This document shows positions 7,343 to 15,734 of a DNA stretch of 32,873 bases, in pieces (position 1 is the first letter of the stretch; every line of letters begins with the position of its first letter). The position numbers and the translations under genes are program-made. Below the pieces are notes generated by a model. That model saw nothing but the letters and a program-made list of their open reading frames with translations, did no database searches and was not told the origin of the DNA. The DNA is from an uncultured Clostridia bacterium (GTDB taxonomy: Bacteria; Bacillota; Clostridia; Christensenellales; Borkfalkiaceae). Where the stretch lies: assembly GCA_947626685.1 (NCBI GenBank), contig CANQTD010000021.1, positions 1-32,873 of the forward strand. Direction: 5' to 3'.

Positions 7343-8350
7343 TTATTTGTTGTTAAAGACGGCTTCGCTGAGATCATAGGAGAAGAAGCCGAGGTAGTTG
7401 TACGAACCGGGCCCGTAGAGCAGGTGCGTCTCCATGTGGAGGAGGACGTTGCGGTACGTGTTCGCGCCCGTGTTCGTGCAGCGCGCGTAGACGACGGTCT
7501 GCTCCGCCCCGGGGTTGTCGCCCGTGAAGTGGATCTTGACGCGGTTCGCGTCGATGTTGCGCGACCCCGCCGCCGCTTCGCCGTCGCCCACCTTCATGGA
7601 GAACGACGTCGTGTACTGTTCGCGCACGGGGGTATTGGCGTTGGAGACGGTGCGGACGGAGCCCGTCACGCTGTCGTACACGCTGAAACTGAACGCGGAG
7701 CCGAGGTCGAGGCCGCGGAGCGCGAAGAGCATCTGCTCGTTGTCGAGATACGTCCCGTTCGCCTTAATTTTGAGCTCGGAGACGGTGGGCTCGGCGTTCG
7801 GGGTCGACAGGTCGGTGTATTCGTACGTCGCCTTCGAGAGAGCCTCGTTATACGCCATCGTATAGCGGTAACGGTAGGAGACGCGCGCGTCGTTCACGTC
7901 TTTCGCGTCCAGATTGGGAACGGAGGAGACCACCGTCTTTTCGCTCTTGACGGGGCGGAGGCCGTCGCGGATGCCGAGGAACCAGACTTTGGAGAGGACG
8001 GTGTCCGTAAAGTCGGGGCCCTTTTCGCCGTTCACATAATACCTGCCCGTGAGGGTGAGCTCCGTCTCGTAGTAGTAGCCGAGCGGATTGCCCTCCGCCT
8101 CGGGAATGTTCCTGCTCTCGAGTTTCGCGGTGTAGACGCCCTTGTCGTACTCCACGCGGAAGTCCGCGGTCTCGTCGTCGGGCGTGAACGTCACGTCGTA
8201 AGAAAGCTGTTCGGAAGTGCCCGAGATGGCGTCGATCGTGTTGTTGGAATACCAATTCGCCGTGAAAGAGAGCGAGGCCGTGTTGGTGCACGCCGCCGCG
8301 AGCAGGAGGGGAGCCGCGAGCAGAAGGGGCGCAAAGCGTTTGTATTTCAT
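7343..8350 (-). CDS. Putative lipoprotein, unknown function
   Basis: A 335-residue protein with a typical lipoprotein signal: MKYKRFAP, a Leu/Ala core, and Cys21 preceded by AAA. The mature part is polar, rich in Tyr, Ser, Thr and Asn, with alternating beta-like stretches (YRYRYTMAYNEALSKATYEY, VREQYTTSFSMKVGDG). I do not recognise a domain. An open frame continues upstream of this start, but it crosses the promoter and the divergent addB start, so the ATG at 8350 with AGGTGAG upstream is preferred. It has its own promoter and terminator. Confidence 0.78.
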   Translation of the reverse strand: MKYKRFAPLLLAAPLLLAAACTNTASLSFTANWYSNNTIDAISGTSEQLSYDVTFTPDDETADFRVEYDKGVYTAKLESRNIPEAEGNPLGYYYETELTLTGRYYVNGEKGPDFTDTVLSKVWFLGIRDGLRPVKSEKTVVSSVPNLDAKDVNDARVSYRYRYTMAYNEALSKATYEYTDLSTPNAEPTVSELKIKANGTYLDNEQMLFALRGLDLGSAFSFSVYDSVTGSVRTVSNANTPVREQYTTSFSMKVGDGEAAAGSRNIDANRVKIHFTGDNPGAEQTVVYARCTNTGANTYRNVLLHMETHLLYGPGSYNYLGFFSYDLSEAVFNNK

Positions 8351-8380
8351 GATCTCACCTGATGAAGTCGGTTTTTCCCC

Positions 8381-8409
8381 ATTATACCATATTTTTTCGC
8401 GTTTGTAAA
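8381..8409 (-). promoter_or_regulatory. Promoter of the minus-strand lipoprotein gene
   Basis: On the minus strand TTTACA and TATAAT are separated by 17 nt, about 30 nt upstream of the ATG at 8350. It faces away from the addB promoter. Confidence 0.75.
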
Positions 8410-8449
8410 AATAAATTCGGGGAAATGGGACGAAATTTTCCCCCGAATA

Positions 8450-8458
8450 TGATATAAT
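8450..8458 (+). promoter_or_regulatory. Extended -10 promoter of addBA
   Basis: TGATATAAT is an extended -10 element, about 28 nt before the addB ATG. No good -35 hexamer is seen 16-18 nt upstream, which fits an extended -10 promoter. Confidence 0.6.
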
Positions 8459-8486
8459 AGAAAAAAATTTCACCAAAGGACGGACT

Positions 8487-11400
8487 ATGACCAGAGTATT
8501 CACCGCACTTACGATCGGCGACGCCCTCTCGGGGCTCGCTGCGGCGGTCAGAGAGAACGAGGCGAAGGGGGAGCGCACGCTCATCTTCTGCGAGGACAGG
8601 CTCACCCTGCTCGCCGAACGCGCCGTCGTCGGCGCGACGGGCGGGACCTTCCTCACGGAGGTGACCACCTTCCGCCGTTTTCTGAGCGGCGCGGGGAAGC
8701 GCGTTTTCTCCACCGTCTCCAAACAGGGCTCGGTGCTCGAGATCGCCGCGCTCATGGCCCGCCACGAGGGGCGTCTCGGCTGTTTCAAAAAGAGCGCGGC
8801 AAAGGCGGTGTACGAGACGATCGCCCAGCTCTCCGCTTCCTGCGTGACGGAGGAACTTTTGCTCGAAAGCGCGGCGGACGTGGACGCCGTTCTCGCCAAA
8901 AAACTCGCGGACCTCGCCTTTCTGCTCGGGGAGTACCGCGCGTTCCTGCACGAAAAGGGGCTCCTCGACGAAAACGGCTACCTCGCCCTTCTTCCCGCCG
9001 AGCTCGCCTCGGGAGCGGTGAAGGACGTCAACCTCATCTTCTTTGCCTTCCCCTCGTTTACGCGGCAGGCGCGGGAGGGGATCTGCTCCGCGATCGGCCA
9101 TGCCCGCAGCGTGACGGGCATCTTTCTCGGCGGAAAGGCCGACTTCTACACGAACGAAGCGGCGGAGGTCTTTTTGCGGGCGGCGGAGGAATACGGCGGG
9201 GCGGAGGAGAGCGCGCTCTTTTCGAAATTGCGCGGCGTTCCGCTCGCGATGCACCGCTGTCTGTTCTCTGCAAAGCGTGTGAATGAGCGCGTCCGAGGGG
9301 GGCATGTCCGCGTCTCTACCCCATCGGACGAAAATTCCGAGATGGAGGCGATCGCCGCGCAGATCAGGCGGCTCGCGGCGGGCGGCATGCGTTACAAAGA
9401 CATCGCCGTGCTCGTTTCGGGCAAGGAATACCTTCTCCCCGCGGAGAAGGCGTTCAAGGCGTACCGCATTCCCTACTATGCCGATGTCAAGCGTCCCTTT
9501 TCCGAGCACCCGTTCTGCGTGTTTCTGCTCGCCGTGCTCGAGGGGGCGGCGGACGGCGTTCTGCCCGAAGAGGCGGATGAGATCGCGTCGAGCGTCTATT
9601 TCGGCGACAACGGGAATTACCGCAACTATCTCTTGCGCTACGGCGCATTCCGCGGCGGCGTGACGCGCGCGATCAGGGAAGCGGAGGAGCTCGGGAGCGA
9701 ATACGGCGACCGCGCCCGCCTGCTCTCCTGCCGCGAGAAGATGAACGCGATCCTCAAACTCTTCAAGGGGAAGGGCATGAGCGGCGCGCAATACACCGAG
9801 GCGATCCGCGCCCTCTGGAAGCTCGTGGAGGGGGACAAGGTGACCGAACGGCTCAAAGCGCGCCTTCCCGAAGAAGAGCGTGCCCTGCTCGAGATCGCTC
9901 CCCTCGAAGGGGTGCTCCGCGAGACGGAGGAGATCGTGGGCGGCGCGTTCTTCAAACCGCGCGAATTTTCCCGCCTTCTGCGGAGCGGGCTCGACGCGCT
10001 CACCGTCAACGTCTTGCCCCAGAGGGCGGACGCGGTGTTCGTGGGCGACGTCACCGACAGCAAGATCTTGCCCGCGAAGGCGCTCTTTGTGGCGGGTCTC
10101 ACCGACGCCGTCCCCCGCGTCTCGCAGGATACCGCCGTCATCACGGACGGCGAGATCGCCCGCCTCGGACGGCTGCAAGTGGAGATCGACCCCGCGATCG
10201 CCGTCGTCAACGCCCGTGCGCGGGAGGCGCTCGCGCTCAATCTGTGCGCCTTCGAAGAGGAACTCTATCTGAGTTGTCCCACGCGTCTCGGCGGCAAGGA
10301 GGCGGCGCGGAGCGAAGTGTTCTATTACATAGAGCGCACCTTCGAGACGGCACCCATGCCCGAGAGCTTCCCCTTCGATTGCAGCGAATACGCGCCCGCC
10401 ATGCTGACTTTTTTTCGCGAGACGGACGCGCTCGGCGGTGCGAGGGACGGGGGTACGGCATACGAACATATCCGCCGCTATTCCTCCGTGAGGGAAGCCC
10501 TCATGCACCCCGTCCGCCCCGATTGGCAGCAGACCGATCCCGCCGCGCTCAGAGAAGAGAGCGGAAAGACCGCGGCGGTGGAGGCGGCGGCTCTCTGGTC
10601 GCGCGGGGACCTCTCGCCCACCGAGCTCGAAGATTACTTTGAGTGTCCGTACCGGGCATTCGCGATGCGCGCCCTCGGCGTCGAGGAGCGCAGGGAGCGC
10701 ACCCTGCTCGGTCCGGCGGACGCGGGCTCCTTCGTCCATACGGTGCTCGAACGCGTCGCAAACGATTTCAACGCGATCCAAAGCGAAGAGGAGTGTCGCG
10801 CCGTTGCGGTTTCGGCGGCGCAGGAACTTCTGCAAAGTCCCGCCTATGCCGCGCTCACGGATACGCCTGCGGGCAATTACACCGCGGGGCGGCTCGTCTC
10901 GGAGGCGGCGGAAGTCACGGCCGTCTGCTGGAACCAGCTCATGCAGTCGAAGTACCGGGTGCGTGCCGCCGAGTGCCGCGTCGCCATTCCCGAGCTCGGG
11001 CTTCAGGGCAAGACGGACCGCGTGGACGCGGACGGCGACCTCGTGCGCGTCATCGACTACAAGACGGGCGGCATCGACGGGAGCGCGCTCGCCTACTATA
11101 CGGGCCGCAAATTGCAGCTCGAACTCTACCTTCAGGCGGCGGCAAAGGAGGGGCGTGCCGCGGGCGCGTTCTATTTCCCCGCCGCGGACGACTTCTGTGC
11201 GGAGGGGGAAGAGAAATTCTGCATGAAGGGGTTCTATTGCAGCGACCCCGAGGTCGTGGACGGGCTGGACATTGTGCGCGGCGCGGAAAAGAGCAAGATC
11301 TTCGAGAGCGGCACGCGCGATAAGGCGCTTCCCCGCAAAGAGTTTGGGGATTTCCTCAACTATGCCGCCCTTGTCTCTGCGGGGGCGAGGGAAGAAATGG

Positions 11401-11561
11401 CGGCGGGGAACATTGCGCCCTCCCCGTACGAGGGGGCGTGCAAGTACTGCAAACTCAAGGGCATGTGCGGTTTTGTCCGCGAGCCGCGGAAGGAAAAGAA
11501 CATCAAGCCCGCGGAGATCGCAAAGATCGCGTCGCATAAGGGCGGGGAGGAAAGCGTATGA
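8487..11561 (+). CDS. addB: AddB subunit of the ATP-dependent helicase/nuclease
   Basis: A 1024-residue AddB-type subunit of the AddAB double-strand-break resection complex. Its C-terminal nuclease domain is clear: the core motif DYKTGG (Asp857, Lys859) and four cysteines for an iron-sulfur cluster, Cys720 in FECPYRAF and Cys985, Cys988 and Cys994 in CKYCKLKGMC. Helicase-like motifs are degenerate. The N-terminus (MTRVFTALTIGDALSGLAAA) lacks the Walker A sequence GxxGSGKS that Bacillus AddB carries, so ATP binding by this subunit is doubtful. The protein is somewhat shorter than Bacillus AddB. The stop codon overlaps the addA start (ATGA), indicating translational coupling. Confidence 0.92.
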   Translation: MTRVFTALTIGDALSGLAAAVRENEAKGERTLIFCEDRLTLLAERAVVGATGGTFLTEVTTFRRFLSGAGKRVFSTVSKQGSVLEIAALMARHEGRLGCFKKSAAKAVYETIAQLSASCVTEELLLESAADVDAVLAKKLADLAFLLGEYRAFLHEKGLLDENGYLALLPAELASGAVKDVNLIFFAFPSFTRQAREGICSAIGHARSVTGIFLGGKADFYTNEAAEVFLRAAEEYGGAEESALFSKLRGVPLAMHRCLFSAKRVNERVRGGHVRVSTPSDENSEMEAIAAQIRRLAAGGMRYKDIAVLVSGKEYLLPAEKAFKAYRIPYYADVKRPFSEHPFCVFLLAVLEGAADGVLPEEADEIASSVYFGDNGNYRNYLLRYGAFRGGVTRAIREAEELGSEYGDRARLLSCREKMNAILKLFKGKGMSGAQYTEAIRALWKLVEGDKVTERLKARLPEEERALLEIAPLEGVLRETEEIVGGAFFKPREFSRLLRSGLDALTVNVLPQRADAVFVGDVTDSKILPAKALFVAGLTDAVPRVSQDTAVITDGEIARLGRLQVEIDPAIAVVNARAREALALNLCAFEEELYLSCPTRLGGKEAARSEVFYYIERTFETAPMPESFPFDCSEYAPAMLTFFRETDALGGARDGGTAYEHIRRYSSVREALMHPVRPDWQQTDPAALREESGKTAAVEAAALWSRGDLSPTELEDYFECPYRAFAMRALGVEERRERTLLGPADAGSFVHTVLERVANDFNAIQSEEECRAVAVSAAQELLQSPAYAALTDTPAGNYTAGRLVSEAAEVTAVCWNQLMQSKYRVRAAECRVAIPELGLQGKTDRVDADGDLVRVIDYKTGGIDGSALAYYTGRKLQLELYLQAAAKEGRAAGAFYFPAADDFCAEGEEKFCMKGFYCSDPEVVDGLDIVRGAEKSKIFESGTRDKALPRKEFGDFLNYAALVSAGAREEMAAGNIAPSPYEGACKYCKLKGMCGFVREPRKEKNIKPAEIAKIASHKGGEESV

Positions 11562-14500
11562 GCGAGACCTTGCAACAGCGGGACGCCATCGCGTCGCGCG
11601 GAAAGACGATCGTCTCCGCTTCGGCGGGGAGCGGGAAAACGCGCGTCATGGTCCGCCGCGTCGCCTCTCTCGTCGCCGACGAGGGGAAGGACGTGAGGAG
11701 CATCCTTGCCGTCACATTCACCAATAAGGCGGCGGCACAGATGAGGGAGCGCATCCGCGCAAGCCTCTTGGAGCGCATGCAGGGGGCGGATGAGAAAACG
11801 GGGCGGTTTTTGCGCGCCCAGCTCAAAGCACTTCCGCTTGCAGATATCTCCACCATCCACGCCTTCTGCGGAAGGCTCGTCCGCACCTATTTTTACCTGC
11901 TCGGCGTCGACCCCGCATTCCGCATCGTGGGAAGCGATGACGCCGAGGGCATGTCCCTCTCCGCGCGCGCGCTCGAGCGTACGTTCGAGGACGCTTACGA
12001 GGCGAAGGAGGGCGAATTTGCCGATCTGCTCGCCGTGTACTTCCGCAAGAAGAACGACCTCAGGCTCAAAGAGACGGTCGCCAAGCTCTATACCGCGGCG
12101 CGCGCCGACAGCGATTACCGCGAGATCTTGCGGCGCATCGCAGACGGCGAAGAGGACAAGTTCGGCGAGGCCGTCCTGCTCCTCACGCGGGAGATGAAGC
12201 GGCAGGCGGAGACCGTGCTCCGTCTCCTCGGCTATCTCGGGGACGACGTGTCTTTTTCGCCCCCCAAAGTGCAGGCATATCATGCCGCGATCAAAGCCGC
12301 GGCGGAGCGGATAACGGCGGCGGACGACCTCTTCGCCATGCTCCCGCTCGCGCACGGGATCCCGCGGAGCCCTTCCCGCTCGGAGAAGAATCCCGCAGAG
12401 CTCAACGAACTCATCGGACGGCTCGCCGCACTCTCCGAGAGGCTCAAAAAGAATGTCTATGAGAAGTTCAAGGGGTACCATGTCCGCGAAGTGGAGTTAA
12501 AAAACCACGAAACGGCGCGCAGACAGGCGGCGCTTCTCGCCCGTCTTACCCTACGCTACGACGAGAACTTCACCGCAGTCAAAGAGGAGGCTGGCGTGCT
12601 CGATTACGGCGATCTCGAACATGACGCGCTGCGCCTTCTCGCCATGCCCGAAGTGCTTTCCGCCCTGCACGCAAAGTATGAATATGTGTTCGTGGACGAG
12701 TATCAGGACGTCAATCTCATGCAGGAAAAGATCGTTTCCGCCCTCGCGGGGGGAGACGTGTTCCTCGTGGGTGACGAAAAACAGGCGATCTACGGCTTCC
12801 GCGGGAGCAGGTCGGAGTACTTCCGCGACAAGACGCGCGCCTATGCGGAGGAGGGGAACAGCCTCAGCCTCTCCGCGAATTTCCGCTCCGCGGAGAACAT
12901 TCTCGCCGCGGTCAACGCCGTTTTCTCCGCGATCGGCGGCGGCTACACCCCGATGCAGGGCGGCTCGCTCTATGGCCCGTACCGCGGGGAAGTGCTTCTG
13001 CACGGGCTCCCCCCGGAGGAGCAAAGCGGGGAAGAACGCGGCGTTTACTCCGTCTGCCGCGCCGCGCTTCGTCCCGTCGACAACAGGATCGCCTGCAAGA
13101 TCGCTTCGATCGTCGAGGAGGAATGCGGCAGAAAGGAGCACCTCGGCAAACAGGTCTACGACGTCGACCTCACGGTGAACGAGGGGGGCATGTCCAAGAA
13201 GGGGGGCATGCGCGACGTGACTTACGGCGATATCGCCGTGCTCGTGCGCAAGAATACGAAGTGCGCGGGGGCGATCGTGAACGCGCTCTCGGAGAGGGGG
13301 ATCCCCGTGACCGCCTCGGCGGAGGTGAACGTCTGCGATTACTTCGAGGTGCGCCTTCTCACCGATTGGCTCGAACTGCTCGACAATCCCGAACAGGACA
13401 TTCCGACCGCTTCGGCCATGCTCTCCGCGCTCGGAGGGTTCACCGACGGCGAGCTCGCCCGCATCCGCCTTTGCTCGAGGCGGGAGCTCTCCTTCCGCGC
13501 CGCGTGTGCGGTTTACAGAAAGACGGTGCAGGACGGCGTCGCGGAGAAACTTGTCCGCTTTTCCGAGAGGGTCGCGCGATACCGCGCCCTCGCGCAGGTG
13601 CGTTCCGCCTCCGAGATGCTCGTCCTTCTGCTCGCGGAGGGATTGGAAGCGCAGATCGCGGCGAAGGGGGACAGCGCGAACCGCCTTGCCCGCGTACGCC
13701 GCCTCATCGCCGAGAGCGAAGGGTGCGGCAGCGTGCACGCCTTTTTGCAGAGGCTGCGCGACTGCGACTATAAGGTGGATTTCTCGGAGACAGGTGGCGA
13801 AAACGCCGTCCATGTGCTCACCATGCACGCCTCGAAGGGGCTGGAGTTTCCCGTCGTCATTCTCGCGGAACTCGACGAGGAATTCCGCGGTCCCGATTTC
13901 GACGACGTCATGTGGACGGACGCATTCCACATCGCCCCCCGCGCGATGGACGCGGAGAAAAAGGTCTACTACGACACCGTCGTCCGCAAGGCCGCCGCGC
14001 TCGCCGAAAGGCAGGCGACCCTCGAGGGGGAACGCAACCTGCTCTACGTCGCCATGACGCGCGCGTGCAGCCGCCTGCACATGATCTTCGAAAACGCAAG
14101 CCCGTCGGAGGACGGGGACGAGCGGTTCACCTACTGCCCCGACGAGGCGAAGAAGCTCTCCGACTTCATTCCCCTCAGTCGGCTCGCGCAATTTGCCGCC
14201 CCCGCATCGGAAGAAACGCCTCCGCAAAAAGAAGAAGTTTTTCCCGCGACGTATGTGCCTGACGAGGCGTTGCGGCAGGAGATCGCCCGCGCGGGCGAGC
14301 CCTACGCCCACGGCGAGAGCACGCACATCCCCGTCAAGGATTCCGCGACGGGACTGTTAAAGAGGCAGACCATGTCCGAGGACGAGGGCGCGAGGTACCA
14401 CAGGGAAGAGGAGGGCACCATGTCCGAGGATGAGGGGGAGTTTGCGGACATGGATACCTCGTTTGACACGCAGACGGGGCTCGCCTACCACGCCTTTCTC

Positions 14501-14965
14501 GAACATGTCGAGTTCGGCAGGACGGTCGGGGAAGAGCTCGCGCGCATGCGGGAAGAGGGTCTTCTCACCCCCGAACAGCTTGCCCTTTTGAATACGGAGC
14601 GGCTCGAGGCCATCCTCGCGATGCCGTGTATGCGCGCACTCGCGGGCAAAAAACTCTTCCGCGAGCAACGCTTCCTCGTCGCATTTCCCGCTTGCGACTT
14701 CTCCGAGGCGTACGGGGGGACGCGGGCGGAGGACGAGGTCATCTTTCAGGGTGCGCTCGATCTTCTCGTCGAGGAAGAGAAGGGGAAGAAGTACACGCTC
14801 ATCGACTACAAGTTCTCCTCGCACACCGACGAAGAGATCCGCGCGCGGTATGCCGTGCAGATCAAGCTGTACAAAAAAACGGTGATGCGGGTGACGGGAG
14901 CGGCGGAGGACGGCGTCACGGCGCGCATCGTCAACATCGCGATGCTCCGCGAGATCGGAATGTGA
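11558..14965 (+). CDS. addA: AddA subunit, UvrD-like helicase/nuclease
   Basis: A 1135-residue AddA. Superfamily 1 helicase motifs are in order: Q-motif QQRDAIAS, Walker A SAGSGKT (Lys27), Walker B VFVDEYQD (Asp380, Glu381), VGDEKQAIYGFRGS, SKGLEFPVVILAE, and YVAMTRA. A C-terminal RecB-type nuclease has GALDLLVEE and LIDYKFSS (Asp1083, Lys1085). With AddB it unwinds and trims double-strand ends and prepares a 3' strand for RecA. Oddity: the linker between helicase and nuclease (about 937-957) carries TMSEDEG twice, each encoded by an exact copy of the dispersed word ACCATGTCCG, with a third core on the opposite strand close by. It is translationally coupled to addB. Confidence 0.95.
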   Translation: MSETLQQRDAIASRGKTIVSASAGSGKTRVMVRRVASLVADEGKDVRSILAVTFTNKAAAQMRERIRASLLERMQGADEKTGRFLRAQLKALPLADISTIHAFCGRLVRTYFYLLGVDPAFRIVGSDDAEGMSLSARALERTFEDAYEAKEGEFADLLAVYFRKKNDLRLKETVAKLYTAARADSDYREILRRIADGEEDKFGEAVLLLTREMKRQAETVLRLLGYLGDDVSFSPPKVQAYHAAIKAAAERITAADDLFAMLPLAHGIPRSPSRSEKNPAELNELIGRLAALSERLKKNVYEKFKGYHVREVELKNHETARRQAALLARLTLRYDENFTAVKEEAGVLDYGDLEHDALRLLAMPEVLSALHAKYEYVFVDEYQDVNLMQEKIVSALAGGDVFLVGDEKQAIYGFRGSRSEYFRDKTRAYAEEGNSLSLSANFRSAENILAAVNAVFSAIGGGYTPMQGGSLYGPYRGEVLLHGLPPEEQSGEERGVYSVCRAALRPVDNRIACKIASIVEEECGRKEHLGKQVYDVDLTVNEGGMSKKGGMRDVTYGDIAVLVRKNTKCAGAIVNALSERGIPVTASAEVNVCDYFEVRLLTDWLELLDNPEQDIPTASAMLSALGGFTDGELARIRLCSRRELSFRAACAVYRKTVQDGVAEKLVRFSERVARYRALAQVRSASEMLVLLLAEGLEAQIAAKGDSANRLARVRRLIAESEGCGSVHAFLQRLRDCDYKVDFSETGGENAVHVLTMHASKGLEFPVVILAELDEEFRGPDFDDVMWTDAFHIAPRAMDAEKKVYYDTVVRKAAALAERQATLEGERNLLYVAMTRACSRLHMIFENASPSEDGDERFTYCPDEAKKLSDFIPLSRLAQFAAPASEETPPQKEEVFPATYVPDEALRQEIARAGEPYAHGESTHIPVKDSATGLLKRQTMSEDEGARYHREEEGTMSEDEGEFADMDTSFDTQTGLAYHAFLEHVEFGRTVGEELARMREEGLLTPEQLALLNTERLEAILAMPCMRALAGKKLFREQRFLVAFPACDFSEAYGGTRAEDEVIFQGALDLLVEEEKGKKYTLIDYKFSSHTDEEIRARYAVQIKLYKKTVMRVTGAAEDGVTARIVNIAMLREIGM
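12477..12486 (+). repeat. Dispersed word ACCATGTCCG, helicase part of addA
   Basis: Exact copy in the extended form GGGGTACCATGTCCGCG. It is read in a different frame from the other + strand coding copies (Y-H-V-R instead of T-M-S), which supports a DNA-level signal. Confidence 0.7.
14369..14378 (+). repeat. Dispersed word, first copy in the addA linker
   Basis: Exact copy followed by AGGACGAGGG, encoding T-M-S-E-D-E-G. Lies between the helicase and nuclease domains, where sequence is usually free to vary. Confidence 0.75.
14417..14426 (+). repeat. Dispersed word, second copy in the addA linker
   Basis: Exact copy 48 nt after the first, preceded by GGAGGGC and followed by AGGATGAGGG, again T-M-S-E-D-E-G. 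A reverse-strand core CGGACATG follows at 14445-14452, making three cores in 84 bp. Confidence 0.75.
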
Positions 14966-14968
14966 CGG

Positions 14969-15008
14969 GAAATTCCCCCGTTCGGCAAGAAATTCCCCCG
15001 TTCGACAA
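14969..15008. repeat. Tandem 20-bp repeat between addA and the next gene
   Basis: GAAATTCCCCCGTTCGGCAA occurs twice head to tail, with a single G/A difference, directly after the addA stop codon. No hairpin with a T-run is formed, so read-through into the downstream gene is possible. Confidence 0.85.
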
Positions 15009-15028
15009 CGGTTTACGGGAATGCTTGT

Positions 15029-15042
15029 ACGGGAGTTCCCGT
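15029..15042 (+). promoter_or_regulatory. Hairpin covering the ribosome binding site
   Basis: ACGGG and CCCGT pair around AGTT, and the probable Shine-Dalgarno GGGAG lies inside this hairpin, 8 nt before the ATG at 15044. If formed, it would lower translation unless ribosomes finishing addA open it. Confidence 0.45.
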
Positions 15043-15043
15043 T

Positions 15044-15637
15044 ATGGATATTTTTGAACAGATCCTTCTTTCGTTTGAAGTCATCCCGCCGTGGGTGACC
15101 CTTGCGGCCCTGCCCGCCGCGTTCCTCGTCTACGCGCTCCTCACCGCATTTTTGGGCGGACGGAGATCGTATCCCTTCGTGCTCTGCGCCGGCTGTGCGC
15201 TCGAAGCGGTGTTCGCGATCGCGCACGGGGCGGCCGCCTCCGTGTTCGCCGGCGGCGCGTTCGCCCTGTATGCCGCCATTTTGCGCCTTCTCTATCTGCT
15301 CCCCCGCAGACCGTCCGCGCGGAAAAAGCGGATGCCCGCACTTGAAAGGAGCGAGCTATCCTCCGTGCCTGTGCGCCCCGCTCCGCCCGCGTACTGCGCC
15401 TATGAGGACGTGTCGCGCATGACTGCGGCGGAGAGGGGGATGAAACTCTCCCATGCGGAGGAACTGCTCGCCCGTCTGCGCCGTGTGTCCCTCACCGCGC
15501 CCGACCGCTTGGAGACCGAAGTCCTCGAAAGGACGCTGAGCGGTTCCTGCGCGCACGCGCTCTCCGAAGAGGAGCTTCTCTGCCTCACCGACAGCCTGAC
15601 TTCCCTGCTCAAACTGTGCGCAAAATATCGGGTCTGA
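15044..15637 (+). CDS. Small membrane protein, unknown
   Basis: A 197-residue protein not recognised by family. Three hydrophobic segments fill residues about 17-90 (VTLAALPAAFLVYALLTAFL, the stretch around CAGCALEAVFAIAHGAAASV, and FALYAAILRLLYLLP). They are followed by a basic stretch (RRPSARKKR) and a soluble helical tail (110-197) with no cysteine or metal pattern. It begins 78 nt after addA with no promoter visible between them, so it may be the third gene of the addBA operon. Its ribosome binding site lies in a small hairpin. Ends at a strong terminator. Confidence 0.7.
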   Translation: MDIFEQILLSFEVIPPWVTLAALPAAFLVYALLTAFLGGRRSYPFVLCAGCALEAVFAIAHGAAASVFAGGAFALYAAILRLLYLLPRRPSARKKRMPALERSELSSVPVRPAPPAYCAYEDVSRMTAAERGMKLSHAEELLARLRRVSLTAPDRLETEVLERTLSGSCAHALSEEELLCLTDSLTSLLKLCAKYRV

Positions 15638-15678
15638 TTATTTCGATTATTATCTAAATAAAGCAAAAATGGCTTTTT

Positions 15679-15715
15679 ATCGAAAAATACGGTCAAAATG
15701 ACCGTATTTTTCGAT
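15679..15715. terminator. Bidirectional terminator with 17-bp stem
   Basis: ATCGAAAAATACGGTCA and its exact complement are separated by AAA. The arms carry A5 and T5 runs, so it can end both the plus-strand membrane protein transcript and the convergent minus-strand PRC-barrel gene. Confidence 0.9.
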
Positions 15716-15734
15716 ATTTCGATGAAAGTCGAAA

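Noticed and set aside
8382..11537. Open frame of over 1000 codons on the minus strand opposite addB
   Set aside because: It is the antisense shadow of a GC-rich gene: Arg/Gly/Ala-biased translation, no ribosome binding site, no domain, and the + strand frame has clear AddB motifs.
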